64,000 nucleotides of DNA from Bradyrhizobium sp. MOS002 (GCF_003020115.1 NZ_PYFX01000003.1:372001-436000); one strand, 5' to 3'; positions 25,466 through 34,226 are shown, counted from the stretch's first letter. Notes: generated by a model from the letters alone, not told the origin. A program made the numbers and translations.

Positions 25466-26907
25466 TGCAGTACATCACCCTCGAGAACGAAACCGATTTC
25501 GACGGCTGGCGTAAAGCCGCGCGTAGCCTCGTGCTTCACCAGGTGAATCCGGCCGACATCACCTGGGCCGTACAGGGCGGCGAAGCGGAGCTGTTCGCGC
25601 CGCCCTCGCCGTCTCCGCTGCCGGCGGCTGGCGATGGCACCTTCAACGTGCCTGCAAAATTCGTCGAGCTCGCCAAGGCCGCGATCCTGCATCGCGATCC
25701 CGAGCGTTTCGCGATCCTCTATCGCCTGCTGTTTCGGCTGAAGGACAATCACGACCTCATCGAGGTCGCGACCGATCCCGATGTCGCGCAAGTCACGGCC
25801 ATGGCAAGGACGGTCTACCGCGACGAGCACAAGATGCATGCCTTCGTGCGCTTCCGCGAGATCGGCAGGGAACGTGAAGCACACTACGTTGCGTGGTTCG
25901 AGCCGGAGCATCATATCGTCGAGCTCGCCGCGCCGTTCTTCGCCAAGCGCTTTGCCGACATGCCCTGGTCGATCCTGACGCCCGATTTGTGCGCGCACTG
26001 GGATGGCCACGCGCTTTCGTTCACATCAGGCGTCAGCAAGAGCGAGGCGCCGAGCGAAGACCGGCTGGAGGAAACCTGGCGGCGCTACTATGCCAGCATC
26101 TTCAATCCGGCCCGCCTGAAGGTGAAGGCGATGCAAACGGAGATGCCGAAGAAATATTGGAGGAACCTGCCCGAGGCTTCGATCATTAAGCCCTTGATCG
26201 AGGACGCCGAGCGCATGACCGGCGCCATGATCGCCAATGCCGCAACCGATCCGCACAAGCCTCAAAGGCGGCCGGAAGCTCCGATGAAACGCAAGACCGC
26301 TGCCGATGATCTCGAAGCGCTCCGCGAGGAGGCCGCCCACTGCCGCGCCTGCCATCTCTACAAGGACGCCACCCAGACCGTGTTCGGCGAAGGCCCCAAG
26401 TCCGCCAATATCATGCTGGTCGGCGAACAGCCCGGCGACAAGGAAGACCTCGCCGGCCATCCCTTCGTGGGTCCGGCCGGCCAGATGCTCGACCGCGCAT
26501 TGGCGGAAGCGGGCGTCGATCGCAAGAAGGTCTATGTCACCAACGCGGTGAAACACTTCAAATTCGTGCCGCGCGGCAAGATCCGCCTGCATCAGAAGCC
26601 GAATACGCCGGAGATAAAGGCCTGCCGGCAGTGGTATGAGCGGGAAGTCTCCGTCATCCAGCCCGATCTCATCGTCGCGATGGGCGCGACCGCCGCGCAG
26701 AGCGTGTTCGGCAAGATCACCCCGATCGGCAAAACCCGCGGCCGGCTGATCGACCTTCCCGACGGTCACAAGGCGCTGGTGACGGTGCACCCGTCTTATC
26801 TGCTGCGGCTGCCCGATCCGGAAGCCAAGGTCTTGGAATATCAGCGCTTTGTCGAAGACTTGAAAATCGTCGCCAGTCTGCAGAAGAAAGCGGCGCGCGC
26901 CGCCTAA
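25465..26907 (+). CDS. DUF4130-UdgX fusion (uracil-DNA-binding/glycosylase family protein)
   Basis: A 480-residue protein made of two parts. Residues 1-260 are the DUF4130-type DNA metabolism domain that usually stands next to this radical SAM family. Residues 274-480 are UdgX, a family 4/5-like uracil-DNA glycosylase: CRACHLYKDATQTVFGEGP with two iron-sulfur cysteines, the catalytic loop GEQPGDKEDLAGHPFVGPAG near 319, NAVKHFKF, the UdgX-specific loop GKIRLHQKPNTPE with H376, and the HPSYLLR motif. In UdgX the loop histidine forms a covalent bond with the uracil-freed sugar. It overlaps the preceding stop codon by one base (TGATG), so the two are made together. The domain fusion is a known arrangement, but its biological job is not settled. 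Confidence 0.88.
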   Translation: MQYITLENETDFDGWRKAARSLVLHQVNPADITWAVQGGEAELFAPPSPSPLPAAGDGTFNVPAKFVELAKAAILHRDPERFAILYRLLFRLKDNHDLIEVATDPDVAQVTAMARTVYRDEHKMHAFVRFREIGREREAHYVAWFEPEHHIVELAAPFFAKRFADMPWSILTPDLCAHWDGHALSFTSGVSKSEAPSEDRLEETWRRYYASIFNPARLKVKAMQTEMPKKYWRNLPEASIIKPLIEDAERMTGAMIANAATDPHKPQRRPEAPMKRKTAADDLEALREEAAHCRACHLYKDATQTVFGEGPKSANIMLVGEQPGDKEDLAGHPFVGPAGQMLDRALAEAGVDRKKVYVTNAVKHFKFVPRGKIRLHQKPNTPEIKACRQWYEREVSVIQPDLIVAMGATAAQSVFGKITPIGKTRGRLIDLPDGHKALVTVHPSYLLRLPDPEAKVLEYQRFVEDLKIVASLQKKAARAA

Positions 26908-27005
26908 ATACAGGCGGGAAAACGACTTTCAAGCCTCGGTTGTCATCCAGCCTTCAAATCCATCGGAGACAATAGCCCTTACAGAAAGTTAAGGGGCGTC
27001 CAGAC

Positions 27006-28634
27006 ATGACCGATGTTGCATTCGACCGCGCGGTAGCCGATCCCGCGCCGATCCAGCCGGCCTCGCGGCCAAATCTCGACAAGGGCTTCAATCCGCTGAC
27101 GATGATCCTGTTCTTCGGCATCCTCGCCGCGGGCCTGCTCTATGTGGCCTACAGCATCTATGCCGACGTCGACGCGACCGGCGCCAGGGTCACGAGCTAC
27201 CTGCCCTTCATCCTCCTGTTCGTCGCCCTGCTGATCGCGCTCGGCTTCGAATTCGTCAACGGCTTCCACGACACCGCCAACGCGGTTGCGACCGTGATCT
27301 ACACCCACTCGCTGCCGGCCGAAGTCGCGGTGATGTGGTCGGGCTTCTTCAACTTTCTCGGCGTGCTCATGTCCTCCGGCGCCGTGGCTTTCGGCATCGT
27401 CTCGCTGCTGCCGGTGGAGCTGATCCTCCAGGTCGGCTCCAGCGCCGGTTTCGCGATGGTGTTCGCGCTACTGATCGCCGCGATCCTTTGGAACCTCGGC
27501 ACCTGGTATTTCGGCCTGCCGGCCTCCTCCTCGCACACGCTGATCGGCTCGATCATCGGCGTCGGCGTCGCCAACGCGCTGATGCGCGGCCGCGACGGCA
27601 CATCGGGCGTGGACTGGGGCAAGGCCACGGAGATCGGCTATGCGCTTCTGCTGTCGCCGCTGGTCGGCTTCATCTGCGCCGCCGGCCTGCTGCTGCTGCT
27701 CAAGCTGATCATCAAGAACCCGGCGCTCTATGCCGCCCCTGAGGGCAACAAAGCGCCGCCGATCTGGATCCGCGGCCTGCTGATCCTGACCTGCACCGGC
27801 GTCAGCTTCGCCCATGGTTCGAACGACGGCCAGAAGGGCATGGGCCTGATCATGCTGATCCTGATCGGCACCGTGCCGACCGCCTATGCGCTGAACCGCG
27901 CGCTGCCCGAGAGCCAGGTCGCCCAGTTCCAGAAGGTTTCGGAAGCCGCCTCCAAGGTGGTTGCCGCCAAGGGCGCCGGCCATGCGATCATCGGCGATCC
28001 CCGTCCTGCGGTGACGCAGTACATCACCTCGCACCACATCAGCGAAGGCACCTATCCCTCGCTGTCGGTGCTGGTGAAGGATGTCGGCGATCAGGTCGCG
28101 AAATACGGTTCGCTCAACAAGGTGCCGGCGGAAGTCGTCGGCAACACCCGCAACGACATGTACCTGACCTCGGAAGCGATCCGCTTCCTGATGAAGGACA
28201 AGGAAAACGACCTCAGCAAGGAAGAGGTCGCGACCTTGAACGCCTATAAGGGCGGACTCGACAGCGCGACCAAGTTCATCCCGACCTGGGTAAAGGTCGC
28301 GGTCGCCATCGCGCTCGGCCTCGGCACCATGATCGGCTGGAAGCGCATCGTCGTCACCGTCGGCGAGAAGATCGGCAAGACCCATCTGACCTACGCGCAG
28401 GGTGCTTCCGCCGAGCTCGTCGCCGCCGCCACGATCGGCGCCGCCGACGTGTTCGGCCTGCCGGTCTCGACCACCCACGTGCTGTCGTCCGGCGTCGCCG
28501 GCACCATGGCTGCGAACGGCTCGGGTCTCCAGGTCGCCACCATCAGGAACATGGTGATGGCCTGGGTGCTGACCTTGCCCGTCGCCATCCTGTTGTCGGG
28601 CACGCTGTACGTGATCTTCTCGCGGATCTTCTGA
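27006..28634 (+). CDS. pit: PiT-family inorganic phosphate transporter
   Basis: A 542-residue membrane protein with the inverted duplication of PiT permeases. The first signature is GFEFVNGFHDTANAVATVIY near residue 83; the second is GVSFAHGSNDGQKGMG near 266. A hydrophilic loop of about 130 residues (QVAQFQKVSEAASKV to TKFIPTW) separates the helix blocks. It should import phosphate, probably as metal-phosphate, driven by protons or sodium. It is a single gene with a strong terminator after it. The N-terminus (MTDVAFDRAVADPAP) is cytoplasmic. A nearby TTGTCAT is not convincing as a Pho box. Confidence 0.93.
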   Translation: MTDVAFDRAVADPAPIQPASRPNLDKGFNPLTMILFFGILAAGLLYVAYSIYADVDATGARVTSYLPFILLFVALLIALGFEFVNGFHDTANAVATVIYTHSLPAEVAVMWSGFFNFLGVLMSSGAVAFGIVSLLPVELILQVGSSAGFAMVFALLIAAILWNLGTWYFGLPASSSHTLIGSIIGVGVANALMRGRDGTSGVDWGKATEIGYALLLSPLVGFICAAGLLLLLKLIIKNPALYAAPEGNKAPPIWIRGLLILTCTGVSFAHGSNDGQKGMGLIMLILIGTVPTAYALNRALPESQVAQFQKVSEAASKVVAAKGAGHAIIGDPRPAVTQYITSHHISEGTYPSLSVLVKDVGDQVAKYGSLNKVPAEVVGNTRNDMYLTSEAIRFLMKDKENDLSKEEVATLNAYKGGLDSATKFIPTWVKVAVAIALGLGTMIGWKRIVVTVGEKIGKTHLTYAQGASAELVAAATIGAADVFGLPVSTTHVLSSGVAGTMAANGSGLQVATIRNMVMAWVLTLPVAILLSGTLYVIFSRIF

Positions 28635-28658
28635 AGCCGATCGCCTCACTCCAAGACA

Positions 28659-28687
28659 AAGGGCCCGTGCGATGCACGGGCCCTTTC
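28659..28687. terminator. bidirectional factor-independent terminator
   Basis: A 13-bp perfect stem (AAAGGGCCCGTGC / GCACGGGCCCTTT) with a 3-base loop, A run on one side and T run on the other. It serves the phosphate transporter and the convergent M20 gene. Confidence 0.88.
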
Positions 28688-28721
28688 CATTTGTGCCTTC
28701 GGCTTGGCCTTACACTTGACC

Positions 28722-29894
28722 TTACGCTGCCGCGAGCGATTCCTCGACCAGCTTGACCCAGTACGACGTTCCGTAAACGATCGCCTCGTCGTCGAAATTG
28801 TAGGCGGGGTGATGCAGGCCGGCGCTGTCGCCGTTACCACAGAAGATGAAGGCGCCGGGGCGCGCTTCCAGCATATAGGCGAAATCCTCGCCGCCCATCA
28901 GCGGCGACATCTCGAGCACGTTGGCCTCGCCCGCGACTTGCCCCGCGATGCGCCGCGCGATCTCGGTTTCTGCGGCGTGATTGTTCACCACGGGATAATT
29001 CCGCTTGTAGTGCAGGTCGATCTTGGCGCCGGTGATCTGCGCCACGCCCGCCACAACCTCGTGCACGCGCTTCTCCACCAGCTTGCGCACCTCCGGCGAC
29101 AGCGTGCGGATGGTGCCCCTCAGCGTCGCGGTTTGCGGAATGACGTTACGGGCATTGCCCGCGTGGAACTCGCAGATCGAGATCACGGCGGATTCCAGCG
29201 GATCGACGCTGCGCGCGACGATCGACTGCAGCGCCGTGATCACCTGTGCGCCGACCAGAACGGAATCGACACATTTGTGCGGCCGCGCGGCATGGCCGCC
29301 GAGGCCCTCGATCATGATGTCGACCTCGTCTGTCGCCGCCATGATCGGACCCGGGCGGATCGCGAACGAGCCCACTGGAATGCCCGGACCGTTGTGCATG
29401 CCGTAGACCTGCTCGATGCCGAAGCGCTCCATCATTCCGTCCTTGACCATGGCCAGGCCGCCGGCGCCACCTTCCTCGGCAGGCTGGAAGATCACCACCG
29501 CATCGCCGGCGAAGTTGCGGGTCTCGGCGAGATACCGCGCAGCACCGAGCAGCATCGCGGTGTGGCCGTCATGGCCGCAGGCGTGCATCTTGCCGGGAGT
29601 CTTCGAAGCGTAAGGCAGGTTGGTCTGTTCCTCGACCGGCAGCGCATCCATGTCGGCACGCAGGCCGATGGCCTTGAGGCCTTCGCCGGCCGCCTTGCTG
29701 CCCTTGATCACACCGACCACGCCGGTCTGGCCGATGCCCGTCACGACCTCATCGCAGCCGAATTCGCGCAGGCGGTCCGCGACGAATGCTGCGGTGCGGT
29801 GGACGTCGTAGAGCAGCTCCGGATGCTGGTGGATGTCCCGGCGCCAAGCCTGAATATCGGGTTGAAGGTCGGCGACGCGGTTCACGATGGGCAT
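28722..29894 (-). CDS. M20-family amidohydrolase (hippurate hydrolase/aminoacylase type)
   Basis: A 390-residue cytoplasmic metallopeptidase-like enzyme of the M20D group. The metal ligand motifs are HACGHDGHTAMLLGAA near residue 100 and FQPAEEGGAGG near 135; IHQHPELLYDVHRTA near 20 is the usual N-terminal block of this branch and LMGGEDFAYML near 340 the C-terminal one. It should cleave N-acyl amino acids or similar amides (hippurate, N-acetyl or auxin conjugates). It stands alone, convergent with the phosphate transporter. The substrate cannot be read from the sequence. Confidence 0.92.
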   Translation of the reverse strand: MPIVNRVADLQPDIQAWRRDIHQHPELLYDVHRTAAFVADRLREFGCDEVVTGIGQTGVVGVIKGSKAAGEGLKAIGLRADMDALPVEEQTNLPYASKTPGKMHACGHDGHTAMLLGAARYLAETRNFAGDAVVIFQPAEEGGAGGLAMVKDGMMERFGIEQVYGMHNGPGIPVGSFAIRPGPIMAATDEVDIMIEGLGGHAARPHKCVDSVLVGAQVITALQSIVARSVDPLESAVISICEFHAGNARNVIPQTATLRGTIRTLSPEVRKLVEKRVHEVVAGVAQITGAKIDLHYKRNYPVVNNHAAETEIARRIAGQVAGEANVLEMSPLMGGEDFAYMLEARPGAFIFCGNGDSAGLHHPAYNFDDEAIVYGTSYWVKLVEESLAAA

Positions 29895-29989
29895 GGAGGG
29901 GTCTCAAGCTTTGTTGAAAATGTAGGCCTGTCTACCATGCAAGCACCAGTCCACCCAACTGCCGGGGGTCTGGGGTAGCTCTGTCCTCT

Positions 29990-30076
29990 CGTCATGGCCG
30001 GGCTTGTCCCGGCCATCCACGTCTGACACTTAGAACGGAAAGCGCGTGGATGCCCGGGACAAGCCCGGGCATGACG
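29990..30076. repeat. palindromic intergenic repeat, type B
   Basis: CGTCATGGCCGGGCTTGTCC at the left end is the inverted copy, with one or two differences, of the right end GGACAAGCCCGGGCATGACG, with CATCCACG/CGTGGATG stems inside. It lies between the M20 gene and the GMC gene and ends 21 bp before the GMC start codon. Confidence 0.85.
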
Positions 30077-30097
30077 CCTGTTGGGTGGAAGCAGAGA

Positions 30098-31717
30098 ATG
30101 CCAAGGCGGCTCGAAGGTGAGTTTGACTATATCGTCGTCGGGGCCGGCACGGCGGGCTGCATCGTCGCCAACCGTCTGTCGGCCGATTCCGGCAATCGCG
30201 TCCTCGTCCTCGAAGCCGGCGGCGACGACAACTGGATCTGGTTCCACATTCCCGTCGGCTATCTCTTCGCCATCGGCAATCCGCGCTCAGACTGGATGTT
30301 CAGGACCGAGGCCGAGCCCGGGCTGAACGGCCGCTCGCTCGCCTATCCCCGTGGCAAGGTGATCGGCGGCTCTTCGGCGATCAACGCCATGATCTCGATG
30401 CGTGGACAGGCAGCGGACTACGATCATTGGCGCCAGCTCGGCATGACCGGCTGGGGTTATGACGACGTGTTGCCGCTGTTCAAACGGCTCGAGGATCATT
30501 TCCTCGGCGCGAGCGAGCATCACGGCGCCGGGGGCGGCTGGCGCATCGAGGCGCCGCGGCTGTCCTGGGACGTTCTCGACGCCGTCGGCGATGCGGCCGA
30601 GGAGATGGGCATCAAGCGCATCCCGGATTTCAACACCGGCGACAACGAGGGCACCAGCTATTTCCACGTCAACCAAAAGCGCGGCCGGCGCTGGTCGTCG
30701 GCGCGCGGTTTCCTCAAGCCGGCGCTGAACCGCCCGAACCTGCGGCTCGAGAAGCACGTGCTGGTCGACCGTCTGATCATCGAGCAGGGCCGCGCCGTCG
30801 GCGTGCGCTTCATCCAGAATGGCGAGGTCATCGAGGCGCGTGCGAAACGCGAGGTGATCCTCTCGGCAGGCGCGATCGGCTCAGTGCAGGTGCTGCATCG
30901 TTCCGGCATCGGACCTGCCGACTGGCTGTCGCCGCTCGGCATCGACATCGTGATGGACAAGCCCGGCGTCGGCCGCAATCTGCAGGATCATCTCCAGCAG
31001 CGCGCGATCTACAAGGTCGAGGGCGTGCGCACCCTGAACGAGACCTATTACAACCTGCTCCGCCGCGGCCTGATGGGCCTCGACTACGCGTTCCGCCGCC
31101 GCGGCCCGCTGACCATGGCGCCGTCGCAGCTCGGCATCTTCACCCGCTCCGATGCGACGCGCGCACGCGCCAACATCCAGTTCCACGTGCAGCCGCTGTC
31201 GCTCGACAAGTTCGGCGATCCCCTGCACCGCTTCCCCGCGATCACGGTGAGCGCCTGCAATCTCCAGCCGACCTCCCGCGGCACCGTACGTCTACGTTCG
31301 GCGACGCCGGACGAGAAGCCGATCATCGCGCCGAATTATCTTTCAACGGATGACGACCGTCAGGTCGGCGCCGATGCCATCCGCACCACCCGTCGCCTGA
31401 TGCAGCAAAAGGCGCTGGCAAAATATCACCCGAGCGAATATCTGCCCGGCCTTACCGTTGGCGACGACGATGCCTCGCTCGCGAAGGCCGCCGGCGACAT
31501 CGGCACCACCATCTTCCATCCCGTCGGCACCGCGAAGATGGGCGCGGTGAGCGATCCGATGGCGGTGGTCGACGAACGCCTGCGCTTCTACGGTCTCGAC
31601 GGACTTCGCATTGTCGATGCCTCGATCATGCCGACCATCACGTCGGGCAACACCAACACGCCGACGGCGATGATCGCCGAGAAGGGCGCAACGATGATTT
31701 TGGAAGATGGCAAGTAA
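30098..31717 (+). CDS. GMC-family FAD-dependent oxidoreductase (choline dehydrogenase-like)
   Basis: A 539-residue flavoprotein. FDYIVVGAGTAGCIVANRLS at the N-terminus is the FAD-binding dinucleotide fold; GKVIGGSSAINAMISMRG near residue 90 is GMC signature 1; AGAIGSVQVLHRSGIG near 258 is signature 2; and the active-site pair lies in HPVGTAKMG and SGNTNTPTAMIAEK near the C-terminus. It should oxidise an alcohol to the aldehyde and pass electrons to the respiratory chain or oxygen. The start at 30098 was preferred over the in-frame ATG at 30050, which lies inside the palindromic repeat. The alpha/beta hydrolase gene follows after 9 bp, so the two are probably one unit. Confidence 0.93.
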   Translation: MPRRLEGEFDYIVVGAGTAGCIVANRLSADSGNRVLVLEAGGDDNWIWFHIPVGYLFAIGNPRSDWMFRTEAEPGLNGRSLAYPRGKVIGGSSAINAMISMRGQAADYDHWRQLGMTGWGYDDVLPLFKRLEDHFLGASEHHGAGGGWRIEAPRLSWDVLDAVGDAAEEMGIKRIPDFNTGDNEGTSYFHVNQKRGRRWSSARGFLKPALNRPNLRLEKHVLVDRLIIEQGRAVGVRFIQNGEVIEARAKREVILSAGAIGSVQVLHRSGIGPADWLSPLGIDIVMDKPGVGRNLQDHLQQRAIYKVEGVRTLNETYYNLLRRGLMGLDYAFRRRGPLTMAPSQLGIFTRSDATRARANIQFHVQPLSLDKFGDPLHRFPAITVSACNLQPTSRGTVRLRSATPDEKPIIAPNYLSTDDDRQVGADAIRTTRRLMQQKALAKYHPSEYLPGLTVGDDDASLAKAAGDIGTTIFHPVGTAKMGAVSDPMAVVDERLRFYGLDGLRIVDASIMPTITSGNTNTPTAMIAEKGATMILEDGK

Positions 31718-31726
31718 CGCCCCACG

Positions 31727-32617
31727 ATGATTGATCCGCGCCGCTTTTCGATCGGCCCCGCTGATGCGCAGATCGCCATGTTGCAATGGGGCGAGAGCGG
31801 AAAGACGCCTGCGCTTCTGCTTCACGGCACCGGCTTCGTCGCCGATGTCTGGGACGAGGTCGCGCGCGAGCTTGCATCGACCTACACCGTCTATGCGCTC
31901 GATCGTCGCGGCCATGGCGCCAGCCACAAGCCCGCAGCCTATCATTTCCTTGATTTTTCCGAGGATGTTTGCCGGGTGATCGATGCACTCGATTTGCGCA
32001 ACGTCTACGGGATCGGCCACAGCGCAGGTGCGACCGATCTTCTGCTCGCGGCGAAACTATTGCCCGGACGCTTCACGCGCCTGTTCGTGATGGAGCCGAC
32101 CGTGATGGATCCGCGCGCGGCGCGCTCCGGAGGATTGAACGAAGAGTCCCTTGCGCGCGTGCGTGGCACGCTGCGCCGCCGGGTCGAGTTCGAGAGTGCC
32201 GACTCCGTGTTCGAGCGCTACCGCGTGGCGCCAACATTTGCCGATTGGACCGAGACGTCGCTCCGGGCCTATGTCCAGCACGGCTTCGTGTCGCTCGACG
32301 ATGGCCGCGTGCGGCTCTGCTGCACGCCCGAGATCGAGTACGCGATTCTGCGTCCGATCTATGAGGCGATGGAGCAGGTTTACGTTGGCGATGCGCGCGG
32401 CAATCCATTTACCTCGCTCGCCGCGATCGACTGCCCGGTGCGTGTCACGACCGCCGCGAAGTCGGGACCGATCTACAAGGAGATGGCGTCGCGCGCCGTG
32501 TCGCTGATTCCGCTCGTCAGCACGCTGGTCTTCGAGCACGCCGGGCACTGCGTGGCGCAGGAAGTGCCGGCGCGCGTGGTCGAGGCCGTGCGGGAATTCA
32601 CGCGTTCGGGTCCGTAG
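31727..32617 (+). CDS. alpha/beta hydrolase
   Basis: A 296-residue hydrolase of the alpha/beta fold. LLLHGTGFVADVWDEVA provides the oxyanion region, GIGHSAGATDLLLA near residue 95 the nucleophile elbow (serine in GHSAG), and FEHAGHCVAQEVPARVV near 275 the catalytic histidine. It resembles esterases or lactonases acting on small molecules; the partner GMC oxidoreductase 9 bp upstream suggests a shared catabolic step such as alcohol oxidation followed by ester or lactone cleavage (inference). The stop codon TAG is supplied by the first bases of a palindromic repeat that starts at 32614. Confidence 0.87.
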   Translation: MIDPRRFSIGPADAQIAMLQWGESGKTPALLLHGTGFVADVWDEVARELASTYTVYALDRRGHGASHKPAAYHFLDFSEDVCRVIDALDLRNVYGIGHSAGATDLLLAAKLLPGRFTRLFVMEPTVMDPRAARSGGLNEESLARVRGTLRRRVEFESADSVFERYRVAPTFADWTETSLRAYVQHGFVSLDDGRVRLCCTPEIEYAILRPIYEAMEQVYVGDARGNPFTSLAAIDCPVRVTTAAKSGPIYKEMASRAVSLIPLVSTLVFEHAGHCVAQEVPARVVEAVREFTRSGP

Positions 32618-32693
32618 CCCGGATGGACCGAAGCGCAATCCGGGGCCTATCGCGCCGGGAATCCCGCATTCCGCTGCGCTCCATGCGGGCTAC
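32614..32693. repeat. palindromic intergenic repeat, type C, copy 1
   Basis: GTAGCCCGGATGG at the left and CCATGCGGGCTAC at the right are inverted copies with small differences. A second copy of the type is at 43089-43173. Its first bases form the stop codon of the preceding gene. Confidence 0.82.
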
Positions 32694-32722
32694 AACGCCC
32701 TCACGAAAACGTCATCGCAGCC

Positions 32723-32730
32723 GGGAATAA
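32723..32730 (+). promoter_or_regulatory. GGGAATAA, candidate -35 of an ECF-type promoter
   Basis: This GGGAATAA lies 60 bp before the metallophosphoesterase start, in front of an operon that includes its own ECF sigma gene. GGAAT-type -35 elements are common for ECF factors. I could not fix a -10 element, so this is only a candidate. Confidence 0.25.
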
Positions 32731-32789
32731 GTCCCTCCCTCCCCCAATCACCTCCCCGAAGCCCAATTCCGGGCCAGAGGAGACGCGCG

Positions 32790-33734
32790 ATGAGCGGACA
32801 TGATCACGGCGAGGACGGCTTAAGCCGCCGCAAGGTGTTGGAATGCATGACCTGGGCCGGCACCGGGGTGCTCTGGACCATCACCGGTGGCGTCCCGCGC
32901 TCGCTCGGCATCATCGATTCCGCGCAGGCTGCGACCGCGGCAGCGCCCGGAATGACCTTCCTCCAGATCAGCGACAGCCATGTCGGCTTCGACAAGCCGG
33001 CCAATCCCAACGCGCTCGGCACGCTGGAGGAAGCCGTCAACAAGATCAACGCGATGCCGGTCAAGCCGTCGTTCATGATCCACACTGGCGACATCACGCA
33101 TCTCTCCAAGGCCGCCGAATTCGACAACGCCGATCGCATCATCTCGCAGAGCAAGCTCGACGTGCATTACGTGCCCGGCGAGCATGACTTCCTCGACGAG
33201 GACGTGAAGTTCTATCGCGAGCGCTACGGCCGCGGCACCAAGGGCGCGGGCTGGTACTCGTTCGACGCCGGCGGCGTGCACTTCATCGGCCTCGTCAATG
33301 TCGTCGACCTCAAGGCCGGAGGCCTCGGCAATCTCGGTGCCGAACAGCTCGCCTGGCTCGAGGATGATCTGCGCGGCAAGTCGAAATCGACGCCGATCGT
33401 GCTGTTCGCCCACATCCCGCTCTGGACCGTTTATCCAGAATGGGGCTGGGGCACTGAGGACGGCGCCCGCGCGCTGGACCAGGTGAAAGGCTTTGGTTCG
33501 GTTACCGTGCTGAACGGCCACATTCACCAGGTGATGCAGAAGGTCGAGGGCAACGTCACCTTCCACACCGCGCGCTCCACTGCCTTCCCGCAGCCGGCGC
33601 CGGGAGCTGCCCCCTCGCCTGGACCGATGAAGGTCGAGGACGCAAAGCTCCGCGCGATGCTCGGTGTTGCCAGCATCAACTTCAAGCAGAACGAGCAGCG
33701 GCTCGCGATCATCGACACGCCGCTCCAGGGTTGA
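32790..33734 (+). CDS. Tat-exported metallophosphoesterase
   Basis: A 314-residue calcineurin-like phosphoesterase. The N-terminus carries SRRKVLECM followed by a hydrophobic stretch, a Tat signal. The metal-binding motifs appear in order: ISDSHVGF (DxH), HTGDITH (GD), PGEHDF (GNHD variant with E), FAHIPLW and NGHIHQ (GHxH). It would act in the periplasm on a phosphoester or nucleotide. It is the first gene of a run with a copper protein, an ECF sigma factor and its anti-sigma factor, all on the plus strand, so it may be a target of that sigma factor. The glutamate in place of asparagine in the GNHD motif occurs in some family members. Confidence 0.9.
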   Translation: MSGHDHGEDGLSRRKVLECMTWAGTGVLWTITGGVPRSLGIIDSAQAATAAAPGMTFLQISDSHVGFDKPANPNALGTLEEAVNKINAMPVKPSFMIHTGDITHLSKAAEFDNADRIISQSKLDVHYVPGEHDFLDEDVKFYRERYGRGTKGAGWYSFDAGGVHFIGLVNVVDLKAGGLGNLGAEQLAWLEDDLRGKSKSTPIVLFAHIPLWTVYPEWGWGTEDGARALDQVKGFGSVTVLNGHIHQVMQKVEGNVTFHTARSTAFPQPAPGAAPSPGPMKVEDAKLRAMLGVASINFKQNEQRLAIIDTPLQG

Positions 33735-33757
33735 TGCAGGGCTAACGGAAGCTGACA

Positions 33758-34084
33758 ATGAAGACTCTCAATCGCCGCGACTTCGGTGTCGCTGTGGCCG
33801 CGGCCGTCCTGCTGCCCATCACAACCGTCCGTGCCGACGACAACATGGAAATACATATCGACAATTTCGTCTTCCAGCCGGCCGAGCTCAAGATCAAGGT
33901 CGGCACCACCGTAACCTGGACCAACCGGGACGACATCCCCCACACCGTGGTGTCGGCCGGCAAGTTCAGGTCCAAGACCCTGGACACCGACGACAAGTTC
34001 TCGTTCACCTTCACCAATGCGGGCGACTACAAATATTTTTGTTCTCTGCACCCGCACATGACGGGGATGATCAAGGTTGAGTAA
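33758..34084 (+). CDS. type 1 copper protein (amicyanin/plastocyanin-like)
   Basis: A 108-residue exported cupredoxin. NRRDFGVAVAAAVLLP is a Tat-like signal with cleavage near VRADD. The copper ligands are visible at H62 (IPHTV), C95, H98 and M101 (YFCSLHPHM), the spacing of amicyanin. It would carry single electrons in the periplasm. It is 23 bp behind the metallophosphoesterase gene. The mixture of a phosphoesterase and a copper protein controlled by a linked ECF factor recurs in Rhizobiales, but I do not know a tested role. Confidence 0.9.
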   Translation: MKTLNRRDFGVAVAAAVLLPITTVRADDNMEIHIDNFVFQPAELKIKVGTTVTWTNRDDIPHTVVSAGKFRSKTLDTDDKFSFTFTNAGDYKYFCSLHPHMTGMIKVE

Positions 34085-34111
34085 CATCTCGAACCAAGGC
34101 ATCAACGTCTT

Positions 34112-34141
34112 GCCCGGCCGGTGGTCCCACGCCGGCCGGGC
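34112..34141 (+). terminator. strong GC hairpin between the copper protein and ECF sigma genes
   Basis: Ten perfect pairs (GCCCGGCCGG / CCGGCCGGGC) around a 10-base loop. No T tract follows, so full termination is doubtful; partial termination or protection of the upstream mRNA is more likely. Confidence 0.5.
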
Positions 34142-34226
34142 TCATGTGCCTTCCGCCACGCACAGGGACGAAACGAACAGGGACGAGACGAAGCAACGCG
34201 CAGAACAAGAGGCAAAGCGAGGAGCG

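Noticed and set aside
26940..26957. Pho box in front of the phosphate transporter
   Set aside because: TTGTCAT is one fair half-site, but the second half (CCTTCAA) matches only four of seven bases of CTGTCAT.
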